64,000 nt of DNA. Source: Prosapia bicincta (lineage: Eukaryota; Arthropoda; Insecta; Hemiptera; Cercopidae). This document shows positions 10,906 through 21,247 of the stretch, piece after piece. A model generated the notes under the pieces. That model did no database searches and had not been told where the DNA came from. It saw nothing but the letters and a program-made list of their open reading frames with translations. Both the position numbers and the translations under genes were made by a program. Numbering within the stretch: position 1 is the stretch's first letter; each line of letters opens with the position of its first letter. The stretch covers positions 30,749,447 through 30,813,446 of the forward strand of contig JBAIZL010000007.1 of NCBI GenBank assembly GCA_036971475.1, read 5' to 3'.

Positions 10906-12459
10906 TATTAGCACTCGGAGTGTTTGAGTCAAAGTGTTAACGTGTGTTTTTCCATGAAGCTGGACACAGTATTTTTCGACAAACCGATAATAAGTCGCAT
11001 TTGATAATGTTGAAAGGATCTCGGACACGACGATCTATTCGCTCCAATTGCTATAGGTCAAGAGAACCTTTGAAAATTACTTGCAATCAGTCCGAGAGGG
11101 ATACATCTACAGGCTAAGGCAGCCCAGAGCGGATCAAATGTTAATTTAAAGTCTGATGTCAGATTGGAGAGAAGCATATGTTGTCGATAGATGAGGGGAG
11201 TGTGCCGTGCGCCCGTGGGAGGGGTTGTGTCAGACACACTGGCGCACATTGCACATTACACAACAGTTTGTTATCATTAGCTTGACACTGATGCATGCTC
11301 GATTCCTTTTCTCCCGTATTTATCGCGATGCTATTTCAGGAACTTTGGCAATGCTAAGCGCTAATACTAATTGTAAAAATTAAGGAGAAAATACAAAATC
11401 GCGTGTCGAGCCTAAATGATTAAGGGTAAATAACGGTAACATTTGTAAAGAGTAAAGGTTACTAAATGAATTTTGACAAGACTATAATATTAAAAATGTA
11501 GATTTTTATACTATAATTTCTGTTATAGTATGAAAGCTAGAAGAAACTATTTATCCAATTTTACCATATGTTTTACTTAATATTTCTCCATTAACCATAT
11601 CTAGATAAATTACTTGATAATTATTACTCAAAAGACTGAATGTTAAATAACTTCAAAGTAACTCACATACTCTATTACTTGTGGTTTTTATTAAGGATGA
11701 AATAAGCTAATTAGCAAAAACGTCCATGGCCAGAAAGTTGTTGCGATCATACTTCTGCCTAATTTCACCCCTGTGATGATATTTAATATGATTCATACAA
11801 TCTACTAGAAAAAGCTTCTTTTTAAATACAAAAATTCGTATTGTGTATGTCAGTGCGTGTGTGTGTTTGGTTTAGTGCTGTAATGTGTGGTTTTCCCCTA
11901 ATCATAATGGAAATTGGCGAACACTATTCATAACCAAAGCACCCCCTTCCATTCCCTATCAGAACAGATTCGCGAATGTCAGAAACATAATCTGTTCACA
12001 ATGCGAAATGAAAATGTTAACTCCCGATACAATAACTCCATACATTCGGCAACAAAAGGTAAGACCCGATGATATAGCCGCATCGATCATGCTGAACCGT
12101 GCAAGTGACGTCGATTCTCTGACAAATGATACCGCCACGAACTGCTCCACGCCGGTCATCTCCCATCACTTCCACATTCCTACGATTAGAAATATAAATG
12201 CACAAGGAAACTTGACCATACGAGCATACAGCAAGGACCCTGATACGCAGATTCTACCCTCAAGTTATTTTAAGGGAAAATATATCACAGTGGCAACCAT
12301 TAGGAAATATTCCTGAGCTGTAAGACTATATGTATGTCCAATTGCAACCTCTACGAAGTATAGGTTAGATTCACCTGCTAAGAGATACAGACTAAAATGA
12401 AAGTACTATTAGGTAGAATTTTATCCATCATGTTTTATGTTGATTATGTTGTATATACA
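10906..12459. other. unassigned sequence
   Basis: No recognised gene. The only longer frame is 11885-12316, listed separately. The rest is AT-rich single-copy-looking sequence. Confidence 0.4.
11885..12316 (+). CDS. possible 143-codon open frame, not recognised
   Basis: A plus-strand frame opens with ATG and encodes a polar 143-residue peptide containing two nearby Cys (CSQC) and many Asn/Thr/Ile. I recognise no domain, signal peptide or membrane segment. Two shorter frames are open on the other strand over the same bases, which weakens the case. It lies just left of the 139-bp array with no visible promoter or splice context. It may be chance or a decayed mobile-element fragment. Confidence 0.15.
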   Translation: MWFSPNHNGNWRTLFITKAPPSIPYQNRFANVRNIICSQCEMKMLTPDTITPYIRQQKVRPDDIAASIMLNRASDVDSLTNDTATNCSTPVISHHFHIPTIRNINAQGNLTIRAYSKDPDTQILPSSYFKGKYITVATIRKYS

Positions 12460-14260
12460 TTATATTTAATAATTGCATTATGGAATGGCAAACACAGCTT
12501 CAAAAGTAATGCATATATATTTTCATTGCCTAATTGTTCATAGGTGCATTTCCAAGGTCATTTAGACACTGGTCGCCCAAGCATGGGGTTTCTATAAGCC
12601 TGTATTAAATAATTGCATTATAGAATGGGAAACACAGCTTCAAAAGTAATGCATATATATTTTCATTGCTTAATTTGTCATAGGTGCATATCCAAGGTCA
12701 CTGAGACACTCGTCGTCCAAGAATGAGGTTTCTATAGGTCTATGTTATATAAATGCATTATAGAATGGGAAACACAACTTCAAAAGAATAGCATAATGTA
12801 TTCATTGCCTAGATGGTCATAAGTGGATTTCCAAGGTCACTGAGACAGTCGTCGCCCAAGGATGAGGTTTCTATAGGTCTGTGTTATATAAGTGCATTAT
12901 AGAATGGCAAACAGAGCTTCGAAAGTATAGCATAATATGATCATTGCCTAGATGGTCATAAGTGGATTTCCAAGGTCACTGAGACACTCGTCGCCCAATG
13001 ATGAGGTTTCTATAGGTCTGTGTTATATAAGTGCATTATAGAATGGCAAACAGAGCTTCGAAAGTATAGCATAATATGATCATTGCCTAGATGGTCATAA
13101 GTGGATTTCCAAGGTCACTGAGACACTCGTCGCCCAATGATGAGGTTTCTATAGGTCTGTGTTATATAAGTGCATTATAGAATGGCAAACAGAGCTTCGA
13201 AAGTATAGCATAATATGATCATCGCCTAGATGGTCATAAGTGAATTTCCAAGGTCACTGAGACACTCGTCGCCCAATGATGAGGTTTCTATAGGTCTGTG
13301 TTATATAAGTGCATTATAGAATGGGAAACACAACTTCCAAAGTATAGCATAATGTAATCATTGTCTAGATGGTCATAAGTCGATTTCCAATGTCACTGAG
13401 ACACTCGTCGCCCAAGGATGAGGTTTCTATAGGTATGTGTTATATAAGTGCATTATTGAATGCCAAGGTCACTGAGACACTCGTCGCCCAAGGATGAGGT
13501 TCCTATTGGTCTGTGTTATATTAGTGTATTATAGAATGGGAAACACAACTTTAAAAGTATAGCATAATGTAATCATTGTCAAGATGATCATAAGTGAATT
13601 TCCAAGGTCACTGAGACACTCGTCGCCCAAGGATGAGGTTTCTATAGGTCTGTGTTATATAAGTGCATTATAGAATGGCAAACAGAGCTTCAAAAGTAAT
13701 GCATAATATAATCATTGCCTAGATAGTCATAGATGCATTTCCAAGGTCATTTAGACACTCGTTGCCTAAGGGTTTTTATAGGTTGGTGTTATATAGGTGC
13801 AATATAGAATCGTAAGCACAGTTTCCCAAGTATTCCGTAATATAATCTTTGCTTATTTCTCTATAAGGGCATTACTGAAGTCATTTAGACTCTTGTGCTA
13901 TAAATGCGGTTTTTTACAGTTCCGTGTTATAAAAGTACATTTTAGAATGGCAATCACAGCTTTCGAGTAGTGTGTGATTTAATCGTGGCTCAAGTGGCAA
14001 GAATTGCTATCCTTACATCGCTTAGACATCAGTCGCTTCACAGTGACATATTCTGCGGATTTGGTTTATATAAGTGCATTTTAGAATTGGAAAATCTACA
14101 TACGAAATACTGCGTGACTTAAAGATAGCTCGTGTGGGCGGTATAACATTTTTGAACTAACATAGCATTTTCTGAGGTAACAGTCGGGATCTAACAGGGT
14201 TTTGTTATATAAATGCATTTTTTAATTTCAAATGGCGCTTTTGAGGGGCGTGGCTTAATA
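12460..14260 (+). repeat. 139-bp tandem array with decaying right end
   Basis: GAATGG marks units at about 12483, 12623, 12763, 12902, 13041, 13180 and 13319, a period of 139-140 bp. A truncated unit lies near 13458, then increasingly diverged units to about 14220. Central units (12900-13320) are nearly identical, and the right edge is only recognisable by TTATATAAGTGCATTTTAGAAT. Homogeneous core and degenerate edge are what unequal exchange produces. No coding source was found on either strand. Confidence 0.9.
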
Positions 14261-14853
14261 ATAACAGGTGAGGGCGATGTTACAATTCTGAGGTAAAAAC
14301 GTGTCTTTTCAGGTAGCTGTAGGATTTTACATTGCCGAGCGGTTTATAGGTTGTCACAACTGCTTGCCAGATACCGATAGATTTTTTTATGACCTTCGTC
14401 TACTACAAGAACTTGACAAAACCACGTGAGTTCGCAATGCAGTAAACGAATAATTAATGCGAGGAGGGTATTTTCATTTAAAATTAATGTAGTCCTCACG
14501 GAGGTAAGGAATGCGAGATTTTCAGCGGCTTTGGAACGGGTGAAGCCTGCAATCGCTGGTGATACCATTAAAAGTCCTACATGCATCAGTTTTGTGTTTG
14601 CGCCGTTTATAGTTCGATGTGTTACGACACCTTCCCATCAGTTAAATGTCTTGCCTAAAATCCAGCAAAACCCACAGTGCCACCAAACCGCTTCCTTCTC
14701 TGACAAGACTATGATGGGGCTTTTAAAAGTCCAAAACAAAAACCTTCCTTTTTATACTTCATTCTATTTGGATTTATTTTCTAGGTTTAATTTACATCTC
14801 AAAATTGACTGTAACATTTTTTTTTAAAATGGCAATGTGTTAAAAGAATATAC

Positions 14854-14855
<2 letters not shown>
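14261..14855. other. unassigned sequence
   Basis: No repeat or gene recognised. Overlapping open frames on both strands at 14344-14827 have no recognisable motif. Confidence 0.35.

Positions 14856-14899
<44 letters not shown>
14856..14899 (+). repeat. (TA)n microsatellite
   Basis: About 21 uninterrupted TA repeats. This is the only long TA tract in the window with no recognised Penelope-like sequence beside it. Confidence 0.97.
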
Positions 14900-14900
<1 letters not shown>

Positions 14901-15558
14901 CCAGATTATAAATATAGATTAAATACTTTATTTGTTTTCTGGGAGGATGATAGCGCTACAGTCCCGGTAGAGCTTGTGTCATGCGTGAACATTGCAAATT
15001 GTTCTGGCCTTTACAAAGAACTAGATAGAGAGGTCTTGCACAGACTTGATTCCTGGCTCTGCGAAACAATAACAAAAGAATCAGAGTAAATTGAAAGGAG
15101 GGGAATGGAAGAAACACCCCCTCTCTCAATCAAGCTGTCAGGTGCAGGGTGAGCGCATGTTTAAACCCGCCCAAACCTCCCTCTCCGCGACCAATAAAAA
15201 CACCCCTCTCCGCTTTTATTTGAATAAACTCTCTGTTACAGATAGATATCGAGTGTTACCTCGTTTATTACATCTTACCCTCCTTCTCTCCCATTCTCCC
15301 TTGCTTCTGCACTGCCTTATACCCTGTTTGTGCCGATATGTTACCATCAGAACATTATTCTACAGCGGAACTTGGGCTATTTTCAAGCAGTTTCTCATGA
15401 ATCAGAATTCAGGATTACATATTGTTGTTTTGTTTGAAATTAGAGAAATGCTGTGCTTTATTACGGCATAGAACGTGAAAATATAGTGGAAAATCTGCGC
15501 TTATGTAAACAATCCTGGCTGTTATAGTTTTCTATAACTAAGCCGCTTTTTACAAATA
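14900..15558. other. unassigned sequence left of the pogo-like element
   Basis: A 126-codon plus frame (15091-15471) is open, but its peptide has no recognisable features. A CCAATAAAA-containing pyrimidine-rich patch lies at 15170-15230. Nothing here is supported as a gene. Confidence 0.3.
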
Positions 15559-17111
15559 CAGTCGAACCTCTATATAACGAACCTCCAGATAACGAAATCC
15601 TCTATATAACGAATTTTTACCTTGTCCCATGACATTTTAGAAGTTATACTGCTTATTTACCTCTATGTAACGAATTTTTACCTGGTCCCATGACATTTTA
15701 GAAGTTATACTGCTTATTTACCTCTATGTAACGAATGTTTACCTGGTCCCATGACATTTTAGATGTTATACTGCTTATTTACCTCTATGTAACGAATTTG
15801 TACCTGGTCCCATGACATTTTAGAAGTTATACTGCTTATTTACCTCTATGTAACGAATTTGTACCTGGTCCCATGACATTTTAGAAGTTATACTGCTTAT
15901 TTACCTCTATGTAACGAATTTGTACCTGGTCCCATGACATTTTAGAAGTTATACTGCTTATTTACCTCTATGTAACGAATTTGTACCTGGTCCCATGACA
16001 TTTTAGAAGTTATACTGCTTATTTACCTCTATGTAACGAATTTGTACCTGGTCCCATGACATTTTAGAAGTTATACTGCTTATTTACCTCTATGTAACGA
16101 ATTTCGGACCTCTCAATAACGAAGTTTTTCTTCACTTCAACCGAAGAAATGTAGTGTTGTATAGGCAGCTCACAATGTCATTTCCAGGGAGTTGTTTATT
16201 TTTAGCAGGAAGGTCAAAAAAACCAAGAATGGTAGGCGAAACACATATCGGCAATTGACTGCATGTTATAGTTCGGTTCAGTTAAGAATGCAGTGACTCA
16301 TCGGTTAGGAATTCTAAGAACTCAGCATTTATTAAGAACTGCAACAAAAAATTACTAACTTTTTCAAGTAAAACTTTGAAAACTAGAAACGATTTAAAAA
16401 GTAGCTATACGAAATTACTGTATTTACAGTACTGTATTACTGTACATCGTATTTTATGTTTAATTTAATACAGTATTTTTTCTCCGGATACGGTCTGTGG
16501 TGTAGTGTATAAAACAGTTTGTATTGTTTGAAATTGAATTGTGTATATAAAAATAAAATACTGATAGATTGTGTGTATTCAAATAAAATCAGTATAGGCA
16601 GTTAATAAATGTAATACGGTTAATAAATAATACAGTTACTAAATTACGGCCTACTGAGTTTGCTTCGATTAAATTCCACTATGTTCAAGTCATGCTTCCT
16701 GAAAATGAATTGGTGAGTGTACTTATTTACCAGTAAGTTTTCATAAGCATTAGATAACTTATCATAATAGCCTATACAGAGTAGACCCTATGAAAAATAT
16801 TGAATATGGATATCTAATACAATGAAGAAACATTCTGAAAACATCAATAAAACATTTTTAACAACTTGAATTTGAAATAAATTGAGACATTATAAAACAT
16901 TATCCTATATTAACATTGGCCTATTACACTAACTACGCTCGCGATATTATACTGTATCCCTTTTATTACCGCCCGTAGTGCGGTATGCGTAATGCGGTAA
17001 GATCAGTAAGATGGGGTGGGAGCATTCTTGACAACACAACCTCTCAATAACGAACACCTCTCTGGATATTTTTCTCTGGATAATCGACTTCGTAATACAG
17101 AGGTTCGACTA
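15559..17111. mobile_element. non-autonomous pogo/Tigger-like DNA transposon
   Basis: The left end reads CAGTCGAACCTCTATATAAC and the right end, reverse-complemented, reads TAGTCGAACCTCTGTATTAC, so the terminal inverted repeats match apart from a few positions. Both ends are flanked by TA, the expected Tc1/mariner-superfamily target duplication. The CTATATAACGAA style is typical of pogo/Tigger-like ends. No transposase frame is present in the 1.55 kb, so the copy is non-autonomous. The left third has become a 61-bp tandem array. Confidence 0.82.
15660..16105 (+). repeat. 61-bp array inside the pogo-like element
   Basis: CCTCTATGTAACGAAT recurs at about 15660, 15721, 15782, 15843, 15904, 15965, 16026 and 16087, a period of 61 bp. 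The rest of each unit contains CCTGGTCCCATGACATTTTA. The shared CCTCTATRTAACGAA string is the same as in the element's terminal repeat, so each unit carries a terminal-repeat-like piece plus adjacent sequence. Units are almost identical, so the expansion is recent or homogenised. Confidence 0.92.
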
Positions 17112-17407
17112 TATAGCTGGATGTAAGGTAGTATAGCACCGAGGCCGTAAATATGGAAAAAGTCCATGATAAGTCTTCTTTATTTAAAGAGCTATGAGAG
17201 AGTTGAATGATGTCCTTACTTAGACAAATTGCAATATCCGAGTATAAAAATCTATTTATTTACATTTATTTCATTGCCCATTCTAACACATAGTTAAAAA
17301 CACATTTTTGAGAAAACTATATCTAATTCCATAATATTTCTTTCTTATTTTAAAAATAAATTTTCAAAATAGGTTATTAACGAATATATTTTAGTGACCT
17401 TTACTGC

Positions 17408-17606
17408 CTGTCCTAACCTTAAGCAATTGTTTTTTGTTCACGCGTTTCGAAACGTCTCCATTTTCAAATCTCTAGCCATTTAAAAAAAAATATTACGGTA
17501 TTGATTTTTGATAGTGATTTCACTGTAGTTATAGTTTGAAAATTGAGACACTCCGAAACGCGTCTAGACCTACACATACCAATTGTTTAAGGTTAGGGCG
17601 CTCAAA
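17408..17606. repeat. imperfect inverted repeat with PLE-hairpin style
   Basis: The left arm (about 17408-17470) and right arm (about 17534-17606) are inverted copies sharing CCTAACCTTAA, CAATTG, ACGCGTTTCG and CATTTTCAAA-type blocks, with a loop of about 65 bp. Reading the left arm on the minus strand, TTGAAAAT is followed by a short stem and CGAAACGCG. That recalls the small stem-plus-GAAAC motif in the Penelope-like ends elsewhere in the window. Confidence 0.6.
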
Positions 17607-18060
17607 TGTTAACCATTATTCTTAACGGTAACCAATTAGGTTATTTTCCCCATGGGAAGGTGTAACAGATTATAGGCAGAGAAAATTACTAAATATTTAA
17701 TTCCACTTTTCTGCCATAGGTGGAAGCCCCACCTCACTGCAGGGATCATTGCTTCCCTGGACCAGGCGTCCTCAAAGTTCTACCAACTGCGAACCCCTTG
17801 AAGGTTTTTGTATATTTTGGCGTACCCCCATCCTTAAGGGGTCTGAGGGGTGTAGACCGGAAGAAAGCCCCCTGATCCTATTTTTTTTAGAAACACATTT
17901 TCTTTCAGAAATACGTCCATTATTTATATTATTTTTATTAAATAAGCAATAAAACTAATCAATTATTCATTCACTTTCTATTAATTTTAAATAACGATAA
18001 GACAATAAGAGTAAACAATAATGCACATTACAGTTTTATTTAATACTCATATCTATACAA

Positions 18061-20872
18061 AGGTCAATGTGTATTTAGATTATTGCGAAGCTTGTTGCTG
18101 GTTGCCTGTGAGTAAAGAGGCAATTGCAGGAGTAAATTTATCCTTAAGTCCTATTCAACGCCTGTTTGTTTCCATATTAATGTTTTATATAAAAAGGTCA
18201 ATGTGTATTTAGATTATTGCGAAGCTTGTTGCTGGTTGCCTGTGAGTAAAGAGGCCATTGCAGGAGTAAATTTATCCTTAAGTCATCTTCAACGCCTGTT
18301 TGTTTCTGTATTAATGTTTTATATAAAAAGGTCAATGTGTATTTAGATTATTGCGAAGCTTGTTGCTGGTTGCCTGTGAGTAAAGAGGCCATTGCAGGAG
18401 TAAATTTATCCTTAAGTCATCTTCAACGCCTGTTTGTTTCTGTATTAATGTTTTATATAAAAAGGTCAATGTGTATTTAGATTATTGCGAAGCTTGTTGC
18501 TGGTTGCCTGTGAGTAAAGAGGCAATTGCAGGAGTAAATTTATCCTTAAGTCCTCTTCAACGCCTGTTTGTTTCTGTATTAATGTTTTATATAAAAAGCT
18601 CAATGTGTATTTAGATTATTGCGAAGCTTGTTGCTGGTTGCCTGTGAGTAAAGAGGCAATTGCAGGAGTAAATTTATCCTTAAGTCCTCTTCAACGCCTG
18701 TTTGTTTCTGTATTAATGTTTTATATAAAAAGCTCAATGTGTATTTAGATTATCGCGAAGCTTGTTGCTGGTTGCCTGTGAGTAAAGAGACAATTGCAGG
18801 AGTAAATTTATCCTTAAGTCCTCTTCAGCGCCTGTTTGTTTCTGTATTAATGTTTTATATAAAAAGGTCAATGTGTATTTAGATTATTGCGAAGCTTGTT
18901 GCTGGTTGCCTGTGAGTAAAGAGGCAATTGCAGGAGTAAATTTATCCTTAAGTCCTCTTCAACGCCTGTTTGTTTCTGTATTAATGTTTTATATAAAAAG
19001 CTCAATGTGTATTTAGATTATTGCGAAGCTTGTTGCTGGTTGCCTGTGAGTAAAGAGGCAATTGCAGGAGTAAATTTATCCTTAAGTCCTCTTCAACGCC
19101 TGTTTGTTTCTGTATTAATGTTTTATATAAAAAGATCAATGTGTATTTAGATTATTGCGAAGCTTGTTGCTGGTTGCCTGTGAGTAAAGAGGCAATTGCA
19201 GGAGTAAATTTATCCTTAAGTCCTCTTCAACGCCTGTTTGTTTCTGTATTAATGTTTTATATAAAAAGGTCAATGTGTATTTAGATTATTGCGAAGCTTG
19301 TTGCTGGTTGCCTGTGAGTAAAGAGGCAATTGCAGGAGTAAATTTATCCTTAAGTCCTCTTCAACGCCTGTTTGTTTCTGTATTAATGTTTTATATAAAA
19401 AGGTCAATGTGTATTTAGATTATTGCGAAGCTTGTTGCTGGTTGCCTGTGAGTAAAGAGGCAATTGCAGGAGTAAATTTATCCTTAAGTCCTCTTCAACG
19501 CCTGTTTGTTTCTATATTAATGTTTTATATAAAAAGGTCAATGTGTATTTAGATTATTGCGAGGCTTGTTGCTGGTTGCCTGTGAGTAAAGAGGCAATTG
19601 CAGGAGTAAATTTATCCTTAAGTCCTCTTCAACGCCTGTTTGTTTCTATATTAATGTTTTATATAAAAAGGTCAATGTGTATTTAGATTATTGCGAGGCT
19701 TGTTGCTGGTTGCCTGTGAGTAAAGAGGCAATTGCAGGAGTAAATTTATCCTTAAGTCCTCTTCAACGCCTGTTTGTTTCTGTATTAATGTTTTATATAA
19801 AAAGGTCAATGTGTATTTAGATTATTGCGAAGCTTGTTGCTGGTTGCCTGTGAGTAAAGAGGCAATTGCAAGAGTAATTTTATCCTTAAGTCCTCTTCAA
19901 CGCCTGTTTGTTTCTGTATTAATGTTTTATATAAAAAGGTCAATGTGTATTTAGATTATTGCGAAGCTTGTTGCTGGTTGCCTGTGAGTAAAGAGGCAAT
20001 TACAGGAGTAAATTTATCCTTAAGTCCTCTTCAACGCCTGTTTGTTTCTGTATTAATGTTTTATATAAAAAGGTCAATGTGTATTTAGATTATTGCGAAG
20101 CTTGTTGCTGGTTGCCTGTGAGTAAAGAGGCAATTGCAAGAGTAATTTTATCCTTAAGTCCTCTTCAACGCCTGTTTGTTTCTGTATTAATGTTTTATAT
20201 AAAAAGGTCAATGTGTATTTAGATTATTGCGAAGCTTGTTGCTGGTTGCCTGTGAGTAAAGAGGCAATTGCAAGAGTAATTTTATGCTTAAGTCCTCTTC
20301 AACGCCTGTTTGTTTCTGTATTAATGTTTTATATAAAAAGGTCAATGTGTATTTAGATTATTGCGAAGCTTGTTGCTGGTTGCCTGTGAGTAAAGAGGCA
20401 ATTGCAAGAGTAATTTTATCCTTAAGTCCTCTTCAACGCCTGTTTGTTTCTGTATTAATGTTTTATATAAAAAGGTCAATGTGTATTTAGATTATTGCGA
20501 AGCTTGTTGCTGGTTGCCTGTGAGTAAAGAGGCAATTGCAGGAGTAAATTTATCCTTAAGTCCTCTTCAACGCCTGTTTGTTTCTGTATTAATGTTTTAT
20601 ATAAAAAGGTCAATGTGTATTTAGATTATTGCGAGGCTTGTTGCTGGTTGCCTGTGAGTAAAGAGGCAATTGCAGGAGTAAATTTATCCTTAAGTCCTCT
20701 TCAACGCCTGTTTGTTTCTGAATTAATGTTTTATATAAAAAGGTCAATGTGTGTTTAGATTATTGCGAGGCTTGTTGCTGGTTGCCTGTGAGTAAAGAGG
20801 CAATTGCAGGAGTAAATTTATCCTTAAGTCCTCTTCAACGCCTGTTTGTTTCTGTATTAATGTTTTATATAC
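18061..20872 (-). repeat. 134-bp array made of a hAT transposase 3' end
   Basis: AGGTCAATGTGTATTTAG recurs every 134 bp from 18061 (18195, 18329, 18463 and so on), about 21 nearly identical units. On the minus strand each unit encodes KTLIQKQTGVEEDLRINL, then after a one-base shift TPAIASLLTGNQQQASQ and a TAA stop. This lines up with the C-terminus of hAT transposases (KTKYRNRLNVEDDLR... ending KKQxxPSH), seen in better condition at 43329-43550. A Gln replaces the usual final His. The frame is broken in every unit examined, so the array was probably built from an already dead gene. Confidence 0.85.
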
Positions 20873-21064
20873 AATAGTTCAGGAAAACCACTCTAACGCA
20901 AAAAACAGGAAGAGCATTGGATACTCGGTTTTACACACGATCCAGAAGTCTACTTTATGATTGATTTTTCTTTGAAAACATTTATCATGAAACTGTCTTC
21001 TGTTAAATCGAAGTTTTCTTTAAGTCCAACTCATTTAACTAGCTTCCTGATGAGGCCATGCGAC

Positions 21065-21196
21065 GCGTACCACCTGAAGTCTTCCCGCGTACCACCTGAA
21101 GTCTTCCCGCGTACCACCTGAAGTCTTCCCGCGTACCACCTGAAGTCTTCCCGCGTACCACCTGAAGTCTTCCAGCGTACCACCTGAAATCTTCCC
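21065..21196 (+). repeat. 22-bp subterminal array in the hAT element
   Basis: GCGTACCACCTGAAGTCTTC is repeated six times with a 22-bp period just inside the right terminal repeat. The terminal repeat contains CGTACCACAGGTTGGGAACC, so the unit resembles subterminal sequence. Subterminal repeats are common transposase-binding regions in hAT elements; here that is only an inference. Confidence 0.9.
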
Positions 21197-21247
21197 GCGT
21201 ACAACCATTGGTAAACGTACCACAGGTTGGGAACCCCTGCCCTGGAT

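Larger units (their letters stand above)
17763..21239 (-). mobile_element. hAT element inflated by an internal satellite
   Basis: The left end begins CAGGCGTCCTCAAAGTTC and the right end, reverse-complemented, begins CAGGGGTTCCCAACCTGTGG, which is typical of hAT termini. The 8-bp flanks are CCCTGGAC (17755-17762) and CCCTGGAT (21240-21247), a target-site duplication with one mismatch. The 3.5-kb interior is mostly a 134-bp array, plus a 22-bp array near the right end. The only transposase sequence is the repeated C-terminal piece, on the minus strand near the left end, as in the hAT copy at 43189-44947. Confidence 0.85.

Noticed and set aside
12017..12205. Minus-strand frames over the 143-codon plus frame
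   Set aside because: No motif is present and start positions are arbitrary. They mainly weaken the case for the plus frame.
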